From contig DAOWKX010000034.1 of assembly GCA_030639705.1 (NCBI GenBank), positions 1-21,319 of the forward strand: DNA of 21,319 nt. Direction: 5' to 3'. Origin of the DNA: Candidatus Aminicenantota bacterium (GTDB taxonomy: Bacteria > Acidobacteriota > Aminicenantia > UBA2199). The notes under the pieces are model-generated. The model ran no database searches. It was not told the origin of the DNA and saw only the letters and a list, made by a program, of their open reading frames with translations. This document shows, piece by piece, positions 1-6,420 of this stretch (position 1 is the stretch's first letter; each line of letters starts with the position of its first letter). Both the position numbers and the translations under genes were made by a program.

Positions 1-374
1 CGGGAACCTGGATAACCGCTGAAATGGTCAAGGCCTACCAAAGATTGCATCATATGGGATATGCTCATTCCATCGAGGTCTGGCAGGGAAGAAGAATTGC
101 TGGAGGCTTATATGGGATTTCGCTGGGAAAGTGTTTTTTCGCGGAATCCATGTTTTACCGGGTAAGGAATGCGTCCAAATACGCTTTTATTTTTCTGGTC
201 GAAAAATTGAAAAAAATGAATTTCACCATGATGGACTGCCAGGTAAAAACAACCCACGTTAAGTCCATGGGGGCCAGAGAAATTCCCCGAAAAACATTTT
301 TATTTTTACTGGAGCAATCACTAAAACAGGATACCTTGATTGGTTCCTGGTCTTTCCTGGAAGATCATAAATAA
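1..374 (+). CDS. aat: Leucyl/phenylalanyl-tRNA--protein transferase, 3' part (5' end outside window)
   Basis: This enzyme moves Leu or Phe from aminoacyl-tRNA to the N-terminus of proteins that carry basic N-terminal residues, marking them for ClpS/ClpAP degradation in the cytoplasm (N-degron pathway). The frame is open from base 3 and begins GTWITAEM, the family motif that precedes the conserved 'YxxLHxxGYAHSIEVW' and 'GGLYGISLGKCFFAESMF' stretches; both are present here. The visible 123 codons are roughly the C-terminal half to 60% of a protein usually 200-240 residues long. It ends with TAA and its last 10 bases overlap the end of the convergent lipoprotein gene. The family call is secure; the upstream part and promoter are not visible. 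Confidence 0.93.
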   Translation, partial: GTWITAEMVKAYQRLHHMGYAHSIEVWQGRRIAGGLYGISLGKCFFAESMFYRVRNASKYAFIFLVEKLKKMNFTMMDCQVKTTHVKSMGAREIPRKTFLFLLEQSLKQDTLIGSWSFLEDHK

Positions 375-1000
375 ACCTTTTTGTTTACCCGCAGTTTTTT
401 TACATAAATGATTTCACAGGAATGGTCTCCGGAATCCGACCGGGTTGTGCTGGTATTCCACCAGACATTTTTTCTCCCCACGGTTCCGCTGATATTGACC
501 AGATACCCTTCGATTTTCACCCGGTCATTTTTTTTAATGCTTTTTAGAGCCCGGTGGATATTATCGCTTGATGGAATCATATGATTATTGCAGGAATGGT
601 TGATGATATAGGTTTTGTTTACCGGGCATGCCGGAGAGTATCGATAGTAGTACCAACGTTGTTGTTGCCTATAGGAGATTGTGTTGTCCAATTTCGGATC
701 AGCCAGGTCGCCCCAGACCAGAGCCAGGTCAATGGATGAGAGTGTGGATTCCCACCCACTGGAATAGGATTTCACACTCACAACCCGGGCAGAAATCTGA
801 TACCGGGCCACCGGTTTAATGGTGTAGTTGCCTTTGCCTTTGTTCATGGTAAATGATTGGTCGATGGCCAATAATTCCTGTATGGGTTCTGATGAAGTAT
901 CGATAGGTCCCGAAACATACTCAATAACAGTTGGTTGATTACAGGATATGGCTATCAATAACATAAATAAAACCAATGAAAGACAATGATGTTTATTCAT
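365..1000 (-). CDS. Putative lipoprotein, conserved hypothetical
   Basis: This is a 211-residue protein with a lipoprotein-type signal peptide: a short charged start, a hydrophobic run (residues 7-18) and Cys20 after Ala-Ile-Ser, which would be the lipidated residue. The C-terminal half has a recognisable conserved pattern seen in uncharacterised proteins of several proteobacteria: a DLALVWG segment, an aromatic RWYYYR segment, HSCNNHMIP, a KKNDRVKIEGYLV strand and a final CEIIYVKKLRV. The strand pattern around KIEGYLV resembles an OB-like beta barrel, but that is inference. A good ribosome binding site (GGAG about 9 bases before the ATG) supports the start. The gene lies 90 bases downstream of the DUF4301 gene on the same strand and could be co-transcribed with it. 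The function is unknown. Confidence 0.8.
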   Translation of the reverse strand: MNKHHCLSLVLFMLLIAISCNQPTVIEYVSGPIDTSSEPIQELLAIDQSFTMNKGKGNYTIKPVARYQISARVVSVKSYSSGWESTLSSIDLALVWGDLADPKLDNTISYRQQQRWYYYRYSPACPVNKTYIINHSCNNHMIPSSDNIHRALKSIKKNDRVKIEGYLVNISGTVGRKNVWWNTSTTRSDSGDHSCEIIYVKKLRVNKKVYL

Positions 1001-1090
1001 GGTTTTCTGCTCCTTTTCTGAGATTTGATAGATTTTGTTACGATTTTCTGATCCTTAATTTTTAGATAATTGTTTTATTCTTATATTGCA

Positions 1091-2698
1091 TCAAATCCAA
1101 TCAGGATTGCAATTCGCTGGCTGTTTTTCAGGCTGGTGTTGTTCTCTCAGTAGGTCGTTTATGGTTTTGACTGGATTAAAAGTGCTCACCGGTACATCTA
1201 CAAAAAGAGTGATCCATTTGGCCATTGCTCCATTCCACAGTCCCGGGAGTTCTAAGGCTTTCAGGGGTTTTCCTTCCATTGATTTTTCAGATATGAAATA
1301 GCTATCTGGATCGATGAAATCCGGAAGGTTAAATTTTTCTCCCCGGAAATTTTTTATACCACAGACAAGATCCACGGGATTGAAGTGTGATGCAGCAGAA
1401 AGAATTGCTTTTTGTTCTGCGATTTTTTTTACCTGAGTGGTCTCGATGATCTGTAAGGATATCTGATTTTTTTTGTCTCTGATCCAGAAGGGGCCTCCTC
1501 CGGGTTCGCCCTGGTTTTTAACCATTCCGCATACCCGAATCGGCCGGTTTAATTGAGTGAAAATATGGTTTCGTTTTTTCCTCAAATGCCAGAATTGAAA
1601 TTGTTCTGGAAAATGGATCATCAATTGATTTTCACAGAAAGACCGGGTCTCTTCAAGCAGGGCATTTCTGGGTTCATCACCTGATAATTCGTTAAGATAA
1701 TGAAATACTTTTTCCTGGATGGTTCCCATATAGCCTCCCAGGACCTTTTTATTAAATACCACTTCATTTTTTAGATGGTCCGGTACAATATTATCGATGT
1801 TGGTGATGAAAACAATGTCTTCTGTCAGGGTATCCAGGTTTTCAATTAAGGCACCGTGACCTCCAGGCCTGAATACGATTCTTCCCTGACTGTCTCTAAA
1901 GGGTTGATTCTCTTTGTCAACGGCAATGGTGTTGGCGTGGAATTGTTGAACCGAAAAAGTGATTTCATACCGTAAATTGGAATCTTCATGCTTTTTTAGT
2001 ATGGTGTCGAGATGAACTTGGACCCTTTGCCTGAATTCGGGGGAAAGTGTGAAATGAAGCCTGATGATTCCGTTTTGGTCTCTCAGGTATGAAGCAGCCT
2101 CTGTCAAGTGTTCTTCAAGAGGTGTGCGAGATTGGTGACGGTATTGATGGAATTTTAAAAGTGCTTTGGGAAGATTGGCATAATTCAGACCGGCCGGAGT
2201 TAGAAGGTATTCCAGAATTGTTTCGATCTTTCCCTGATTTAGCAGTTCGGTTAAATCAAGATTTTTTTTTCTTAAAACACTTTGGAGATCAGGGTAAAAA
2301 GCGAATTGTTTTTTGCGGAGTCCGGGTAAAAAATCTTTCATAAACAGGTATTCTTCTTGAAGAGAATTGATGTTATCCTTCTTTAACCAGCTGGTTATTT
2401 CTTCAGGATGATTTAAAAAGTAGAGGGGAATTTTAAACATTCGGGTTGCTGCCCCTGAGGCAGGGATGAATTTTACCATCTTTTGGAGTGTGTGCAGTTC
2501 ATCGAATTTCTTCACAAACCGCTGCTTTTCTTTTTGAGAGAAAGATTTGATTCCATCGTTAATTTTGGCAGGCTGCACGAGCGTGCTATAGGGTGTTCCC
2601 ATCTCAAAGAGTTCCATTTGATGTGTTACCTGTTTTGAGGTCAGGTTGAGTGATTTTATTTGTTCAATATCCTGTGGAGAGAAAAGTTTCCCTATCAT
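1091..2698 (-). CDS. DUF4301 family protein
   Basis: This is a 535-residue cytoplasmic protein without signal peptide or membrane segment. The sequence fits the DUF4301 family, best known from Bacteroidota. Recognisable segments are PASGAATRMFK near residues 79-89 and RPGGHGALIENLDTL with DIVFITNIDNIVPDH near the middle. The glycine-rich PASGAATRM loop and the 'NIDN' strand resemble nucleotide-sugar pyrophosphorylase (UDP-sugar transferase) folds, so a nucleotidyltransferase-like role is possible; this is inference, as no function is established for the family. No clear Shine-Dalgarno sequence precedes the ATG, which lies just after a very AT-rich promoter-like stretch. The lipoprotein gene follows on the same strand. 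Confidence 0.82.
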   Translation of the reverse strand: MIGKLFSPQDIEQIKSLNLTSKQVTHQMELFEMGTPYSTLVQPAKINDGIKSFSQKEKQRFVKKFDELHTLQKMVKFIPASGAATRMFKIPLYFLNHPEEITSWLKKDNINSLQEEYLFMKDFLPGLRKKQFAFYPDLQSVLRKKNLDLTELLNQGKIETILEYLLTPAGLNYANLPKALLKFHQYRHQSRTPLEEHLTEAASYLRDQNGIIRLHFTLSPEFRQRVQVHLDTILKKHEDSNLRYEITFSVQQFHANTIAVDKENQPFRDSQGRIVFRPGGHGALIENLDTLTEDIVFITNIDNIVPDHLKNEVVFNKKVLGGYMGTIQEKVFHYLNELSGDEPRNALLEETRSFCENQLMIHFPEQFQFWHLRKKRNHIFTQLNRPIRVCGMVKNQGEPGGGPFWIRDKKNQISLQIIETTQVKKIAEQKAILSAASHFNPVDLVCGIKNFRGEKFNLPDFIDPDSYFISEKSMEGKPLKALELPGLWNGAMAKWITLFVDVPVSTFNPVKTINDLLREQHQPEKQPANCNPDWI

Positions 2699-2757
2699 GG
2701 CAATATTTTAGAAATAAAAAAAATATATATACATATAAAATTTTTTTGTATAACATA

Positions 2758-2786
2758 TTTTTATCAGAATTGGGTTTGATTTTCAA
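2758..2786 (-). promoter_or_regulatory. Possible sigma70-type promoter for the DUF4301 gene
   Basis: On the minus strand TTGAAA (2786-2781) is followed after 17 bases by TAAAAA (2763-2758), about 60 bases before the DUF4301 start. The surrounding 2699-2800 stretch is extremely AT-rich, so chance matches are easy and the call is weak. Confidence 0.3.
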
Positions 2787-2845
2787 CTTTTTACTTTTTT
2801 TTCAACAGCACTAAAGACAAAATTTCCGGAGAATATTTGTTATCC

Positions 2846-2874
2846 TTGAAATATTTTTTCCTGCGGGTTAAACT
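2846..2874 (+). promoter_or_regulatory. Possible sigma70-type promoter for the SDR gene
   Basis: TTGAAA (2846-2851) is separated by exactly 17 bases from TAAACT (2869-2874), placing a transcription start near 2881, about 30 bases before the SDR start codon. The -35 match is 5 of 6 and the -10 match 4 of 6. This divergent arrangement with the DUF4301 promoter explains most of the 211-bp gap between the two genes. Confidence 0.4.
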
Positions 2875-2909
2875 CTTAAATAAGTGGTAAAACATATTGG
2901 GTCGAAAAG

Positions 2910-3737
2910 ATGAGGAAAATTGATTTCAAAGATCGCTGGGTAGTAATTACCGGCGCCTCAAGCGGCTTGGGAAGAGAGATGGCATTGATTATGGCGAAAC
3001 AGGAAAAAGCCAAACTGATTATTGCTGCCAGAAGAAAAAGAAACCTTGAACAGCTGAAAAAGGAAATTGAAACCTCAAGCGGGACACGAGTTGAAGCCGT
3101 GGAGGTCGATCTCAGTATTTCAAGAAATGTTGAACAATTGTTTGAGAAGGCAACTGAAATAGGAAATATATATGCCCTGATCAATAATGCTGGATTAACT
3201 GCCTATGGAAAGAGTGATAAAAAAGATCTAAATACCTATGAAAAAATGCTTCAGGTTAATTTTATGGCTGCCATGAAACTCAGTTTACTATTCATTTCCC
3301 ATTTTCAAAAACATGGGGAAGGGATTATTCTGAATATTACCAGCCAGAGCGCCTTTGTTCCCATCCCCTACCAGAATATCTATTCTGCATCCAAAAGTGC
3401 CCTTCAAAGTTTCAGCGATGGTTTACGAGAAGAATATCGATATTCAGGGATTGTGATTTGTTCCTATGCGCCCGGAGGTATTGATACAGAAATGGTGTCC
3501 TCTTCTGGAATCGCCGATAACATATCTCCAAATCCATTTTTCATGATGAATCCCCATAAAGCCTCAATAAAAGCCATCCGGGCATTAAAAAAAGGTAAGG
3601 CCCTTGAAATCCCTTCTTTTATCTACAAATTGAATCATCTGCTGACACACTTTTTGCCTCGCAGGTGGATGGTGTATGTGGCAGCTAAAATTTATAAACC
3701 CAAGCAGAGTTCTGCAGAAATTTCCGGCAAAAAATAG
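2910..3737 (+). CDS. SDR family NAD(P)-dependent oxidoreductase
   Basis: This is a 275-residue classical short-chain dehydrogenase/reductase. Visible motifs are the cofactor loop T14-G15-A-S-S-G19-L-G21, N92-N-A-G95, and the active-site triad Ser145, Tyr158 and Lys162 (YSASK). Arg41-Arg42 directly after the second beta strand suggest a preference for NADP(H). The pattern resembles the DltE/YqjQ-like or fatty-acyl/retinol-type SDRs that act on lipophilic ketones or alcohols, and the C-terminal segment around residues 240-262 is hydrophobic and basic, but the substrate cannot be read from sequence. The Shine-Dalgarno sequence is weak; ATG 2910 is kept because the Rossmann fold begins at residue 10. 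It stands alone between divergent and convergent neighbours. Confidence 0.9.
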   Translation: MRKIDFKDRWVVITGASSGLGREMALIMAKQEKAKLIIAARRKRNLEQLKKEIETSSGTRVEAVEVDLSISRNVEQLFEKATEIGNIYALINNAGLTAYGKSDKKDLNTYEKMLQVNFMAAMKLSLLFISHFQKHGEGIILNITSQSAFVPIPYQNIYSASKSALQSFSDGLREEYRYSGIVICSYAPGGIDTEMVSSSGIADNISPNPFFMMNPHKASIKAIRALKKGKALEIPSFIYKLNHLLTHFLPRRWMVYVAAKIYKPKQSSAEISGKK

Positions 3738-3749
3738 CAATTCCTGCTT

Positions 3750-4532
3750 TTATCGTTTTTCAAAATTCAATTCTCTGGAAATTTCTCGACATTTTTTCTT
3801 TATTCTCCGGATATTTTCTGGGCCTGTTCTGAATATCTGTTTTTGAGCTGGGGTTAATGCTTCCAGACGTGGATCCTTAAAAGAATACGTAATTACTTGT
3901 TTTTCCAGTGAAACCGGAGATTGGATAATGGGAGTATCCATTACCACCCGGAGGGCCTGCAATAAGGTGTCATTGAATTGCTTTTCCGGATATCCCAGTT
4001 CTTTGTAGGCCTCTTCCAGAAGAGGCCTTAGTTTATCGTATAAAACCATCAGAGCGCCGGTGTCAAGAGAAACAAATATGTTGATGAGGAGGTCATAACG
4101 TCTGTAGTTTTCAGGGTCCAGGGTAATATGGTTGGTTTTTTTTATGACCTTAAAGGGTTTATCCGGATTTAAAAATGTAAGACTGGTTGAGGGAATTTCA
4201 CCGCGGGCAATATTGTCCACAATGGCAACAAAACGCCTGAGAATGTCCTTGGGTTTTAACCATTTTTGAAAGATAGCTTGGCTGGAGTATGTTTTCAGAT
4301 ATTCCCGAATGAAATCATCACTTTCATTCAATGCAGGAAGGGCTGGCATTGGTGATAATGACTTTTGTTTTACCGAGGTGGGAGGATGGGCTGGAATGTT
4401 TTCTTTATGAGTTGGGGTTAATTGTTTTTGCGGTTCTGATTTTTTTGGAATGACAAAAAAATTGATGTAGAGTGCGGTAACGAGAAGCACCAGAATAATA
4501 CTAACGATAATAATGACTTTATATGAGGTCAT
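3750..4532 (-). CDS. DUF3014 domain-containing membrane-anchored protein
   Basis: This is a 260-residue protein with one N-terminal transmembrane segment (about residues 5-27), a proline- and lysine-rich linker (about 30-65), and a C-terminal DUF3014 domain (about 66-260). Family-typical segments include LPALNESDDFIREYL, RRFVAIVDNIARGEIP, RYDLLINIFVSLDTGALMVLYDKLRPLLEEAYKELGYP and DPRLEALTPAQKQIFRTGPEN. The topology is probably N-in with the domain in the periplasm. DUF3014 has no assigned biochemical function. A ribosome binding site (AGGGAA) precedes the ATG and a strong promoter candidate lies 20-50 bases upstream. It converges with the SDR gene, whose stop is only 12 bases away. Confidence 0.87.
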   Translation of the reverse strand: MTSYKVIIIVSIILVLLVTALYINFFVIPKKSEPQKQLTPTHKENIPAHPPTSVKQKSLSPMPALPALNESDDFIREYLKTYSSQAIFQKWLKPKDILRRFVAIVDNIARGEIPSTSLTFLNPDKPFKVIKKTNHITLDPENYRRYDLLINIFVSLDTGALMVLYDKLRPLLEEAYKELGYPEKQFNDTLLQALRVVMDTPIIQSPVSLEKQVITYSFKDPRLEALTPAQKQIFRTGPENIRRIKKKCREISRELNFEKR

Positions 4533-4552
4533 TTATTTCCCTTTTTATTTAA

Positions 4553-4580
4553 TCATATTTAAAAATCGATCATTTGTCAA
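4553..4580 (-). promoter_or_regulatory. Sigma70-type promoter for the DUF3014 gene
   Basis: On the minus strand a perfect TTGACA (4580-4575) is followed after 16 bases by TATGAT (4558-4553), 5 of 6 to TATAAT. A start near 4546 would give a 5' leader of about 14 bases containing the AGGGAA ribosome binding site. This is the best sigma70-like match in the window. Confidence 0.6.
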
Positions 4581-4639
4581 TTGGCTTGAAAAATGGCCAT
4601 AAGTGTTAAATATTTTAATAGAAAAATTTTTAATAGCTC

Positions 4640-4692
4640 AAACTGTTGATTATCAATCGTTTACAGTTTTGTTTTACTTTCATGAAACTGTT
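4640..4692 (+). promoter_or_regulatory. Candidate upstream activator sites: AAACTGTT repeats and a palindrome
   Basis: AAACTGTT occurs at 4640-4647 and again at 4685-4692, 45 bases apart. An inverted copy, ACAGTTT, lies at 4663-4669, so 4640-4669 forms an inverted repeat with 7-base arms. Inside it is a perfect short palindrome TTGAT-T-ATCAA (4646-4656). The cluster sits about 135-190 bases upstream of the -24/-12 promoter, the usual distance for binding sites of sigma54 activators, and the operon it precedes encodes such an activator. Binding is inferred from position and symmetry; no family consensus is known to me for this regulator. Confidence 0.45.
4651..4663 (+). promoter_or_regulatory. 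IHF-consensus match
   Basis: TATCAATCGTTTA matches the IHF consensus WATCAANNNNTTR at every defined position. A second, one-mismatch copy (TATCAATGGTTTT) lies at 4723-4735, between the putative activator sites and the -24/-12 promoter, where DNA bending is usually needed. The consensus is short and the region AT-rich, so this is only suggestive. Confidence 0.35.
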
Positions 4693-4699
4693 AATTTTT

Positions 4700-4728
4700 T
4701 TGACAGCTTGGGAATGCTTTGTTATCAA
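4700..4728 (+). promoter_or_regulatory. Possible sigma70-type promoter in the redox operon control region
   Basis: A perfect TTGACA (4700-4705) is followed after 17 bases by TATCAA (4723-4728), 4 of 6 to TATAAT. It could provide basal transcription of the operon, separate from the sigma54 promoter downstream. Its -10 overlaps the imperfect IHF-like copy, so only one of the two readings may be real. Confidence 0.35.
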
Positions 4729-4825
4729 TGGTTTTCGTTGTCAGGTGTAAAAAATAGTTACAATATCCCCCTGTTTAATAAAAAGAATAAGCCGAAAATG
4801 GTTGATATTAAAAGCTTTTTGCTAA

Positions 4826-4843
4826 TTGGCATTGGATTTGCTT
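4826..4843 (+). promoter_or_regulatory. Sigma54 (-24/-12) promoter of the redox operon
   Basis: TTGGCATTGGATTTGCTT fits the consensus TGGCAC-N5-TTGCW with one mismatch: GG at 4828-4829 and GC at 4840-4841 with the required 10 bases between. The predicted start near 4852 leaves a leader of about 26 bases that contains a strong ribosome binding site (GGAGG at 4867-4871) before ATG 4878. The last gene of the same operon encodes a sigma54-dependent activator, which makes positive autoregulation likely. Confidence 0.72.
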
Positions 4844-4877
4844 CACTTATTCCGGATGAAAATTTTGGAGGTAAACC

Positions 4878-5873
4878 ATGAAAAACAAAATTTTATTGAT
4901 TGATGATGAATCTTCTTTAAGAAGAACCCTGAGTCTAGGATTAAGCCAGAGGGGGTATGACACCGAGCCTTGCGAAGATGGGCTGAGTGGCCTTAAAAAG
5001 CTGGAACTGTTTATCAAAAATAATGTACCGCCCGCAGCTGTGGTCATTGATATTCAGCTCCCTGATATCAAAGGAACAAGGCTGGCTAAAATAATTCGAT
5101 TTAAATATCCTGGAATTCCTATCATTTTAATTACTGGATATGCTGACAGGCTGAATCCAGAAGAGATTAAAGATCTAAAAGTGAATGCGTTTTTGGAGAA
5201 ACCGTTTTCTACCGATGAGCTGGTGGATCAATTTGAGGGAATTATAAAGAAAGAGAAAGCAGAAGAGCCAGCTGTGGCAGCTGAAGAGCAAGACGCGAAA
5301 AGTGAATCTGCTTATGTGCTTATTAAAACCAATCGGGATGTGGATTTGTTTGAAATTTATAAAAAATTATATTACCTGGAGAATGTTGTTTATTGTGATG
5401 CCACAAAGGGAGATTATGATATTTTTCTTTTACTCCAGAGTGATACCCATGAATCACTTGAAAAAGTATGTGATGATCAGATTAAAAGGATTAATGGAGT
5501 TGATGAAATTGATTTCCTCCCGGTAATCCGCCCCATTCTCGAAGAAAGCACAGCTAATATCATTAATGTGGCAGAAGATGCCTTTTCGGCAGGAAGTCTT
5601 GACCTGGTAAAGGATAGAAATCTGGGGAATCGTGTGTGTTCATATGTATTGGTTGAAGCAGAAAAAGAAAGAATAGACACTGTTTACCCGTCCCTTCGGT
5701 TGAATGAGAACATTGTTTATTGTGATTATACAGGTGGCAAGTTTAATATTGTATTGTTGATTCACGGCAGCTACTTCAATGAAATTGATCGGGTGATTCA
5801 GGAAAAAATAATTAATATGGAAGGTGTTCTGAGGGTTAAAGAATATCCGATTATTAATCTTTTTGAAATGTAG
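4878..5873 (+). CDS. Response regulator receiver protein with two RAM (Lrp/AsnC ligand-binding-like) domains
   Basis: This is a 331-residue cytoplasmic protein. Residues 1-122 form a receiver domain: Asp9-Asp10, phospho-acceptor Asp58 in VVIDIQLPDIKG, Thr in LITGYA, and Lys in FLEKPF. A charged, Ala/Glu-rich linker (about 123-144) leads to two similar alpha/beta domains (about 145-216 and 252-331) that look like the RAM ligand-binding fold of Lrp/AsnC regulators, including the TKGDYDIFL / TGGKFNIVL segments. No DNA-binding domain is present, so it probably acts by protein contact or as a phosphate sink. It is the first gene of the operon and sits just after the sigma54 promoter; nuoE-like follows after 26 bases. 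The domain reading of the tandem part is inference from pattern. Confidence 0.85.
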   Translation: MKNKILLIDDESSLRRTLSLGLSQRGYDTEPCEDGLSGLKKLELFIKNNVPPAAVVIDIQLPDIKGTRLAKIIRFKYPGIPIILITGYADRLNPEEIKDLKVNAFLEKPFSTDELVDQFEGIIKKEKAEEPAVAAEEQDAKSESAYVLIKTNRDVDLFEIYKKLYYLENVVYCDATKGDYDIFLLLQSDTHESLEKVCDDQIKRINGVDEIDFLPVIRPILEESTANIINVAEDAFSAGSLDLVKDRNLGNRVCSYVLVEAEKERIDTVYPSLRLNENIVYCDYTGGKFNIVLLIHGSYFNEIDRVIQEKIINMEGVLRVKEYPIINLFEM

Positions 5874-5899
5874 AATTTGTTTTAACAGCGGAGTGATTA

Positions 5900-6388
5900 A
5901 TGAATGAAGTGAATTTACCATTTTTTCAAAAGGAGATTAAAAAGTTTAAAATTGACCTGGTTACCCAAAAAGACAGCCATGGCTCACTGATCTATTTATT
6001 GCAATCGGCACAGGATTCATATGGATATATCCCGGAGAAAGTCATTCATTATATCAGCGAGGTGGTTGGAATCCCGGCTGCTGATATTTATGGAGTGATC
6101 ACCTTCTATTCTCAATTTCGCCTCAGACCTCTTGGCAAATATGTCATAAAAATATGCGAGGGAACCGCCTGTCATGTTAATAGTGGAAAAAACATATTAA
6201 AAGCCCTCCAGAATGAATTGGGGATTTCAGTGGGTGAAACCACAAATGACGGCCTCTTTTCTTTACAATCGGTGGCCTGTTTGGGCTGTTGTTCTCTGGC
6301 TCCTGTGATTATGGTAAATGAAGAGACCTATGGAAGCTTGATTCCCAAAAAGATTAAGGGAATCATAAAAAAATACAGAGAACTGTAG
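5900..6388 (+). CDS. NuoE/HydC-like [2Fe-2S] subunit (24-kDa type) of a NAD-linked redox complex
   Basis: This is a 162-residue cytoplasmic protein of the NuoE/HydC family. It has an N-terminal helical part (SLIYLLQSAQDSYGYIP, PAADIYGVITFYSQF) and a thioredoxin-like [2Fe-2S] domain with Cys86 and Cys91 in CEGTACHV and Cys127 and Cys131 in CLGCCSLAP; Cys130 is an extra cysteine in that loop. In complex I and in HydABC-type enzymes this subunit binds next to the FMN subunit and passes electrons. A GGAG ribosome binding site 7 bases before the ATG supports the start. It is followed after 32 bases by the NuoF/HydB-like subunit, its expected partner (BfuC in the Bfu nomenclature). Confidence 0.95.
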   Translation: MNEVNLPFFQKEIKKFKIDLVTQKDSHGSLIYLLQSAQDSYGYIPEKVIHYISEVVGIPAADIYGVITFYSQFRLRPLGKYVIKICEGTACHVNSGKNILKALQNELGISVGETTNDGLFSLQSVACLGCCSLAPVIMVNEETYGSLIPKKIKGIIKKYREL

Positions 6389-6420
6389 ATCAATTTATTG
6401 TACCTGAAAGGAGAAGTCTT

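Noticed and set aside
2089..2343. Open plus-strand frame of 84 codons inside the DUF4301 gene
   Set aside because: It lies opposite a clearly coding frame with conserved family motifs and has no independent support. The same reasoning was applied to all other antisense or out-of-frame stretches inside the redox operon.
4603..4881. 92-codon GTG-started frame in the control region, ending in ATGA with the receiver gene start
   Set aside because: It has no ribosome binding site, its composition is Phe-rich from T runs, and it spans the sigma54 promoter, the repeats and the IHF match, which explain the region better. The ATGA overlap is noted but probably accidental.
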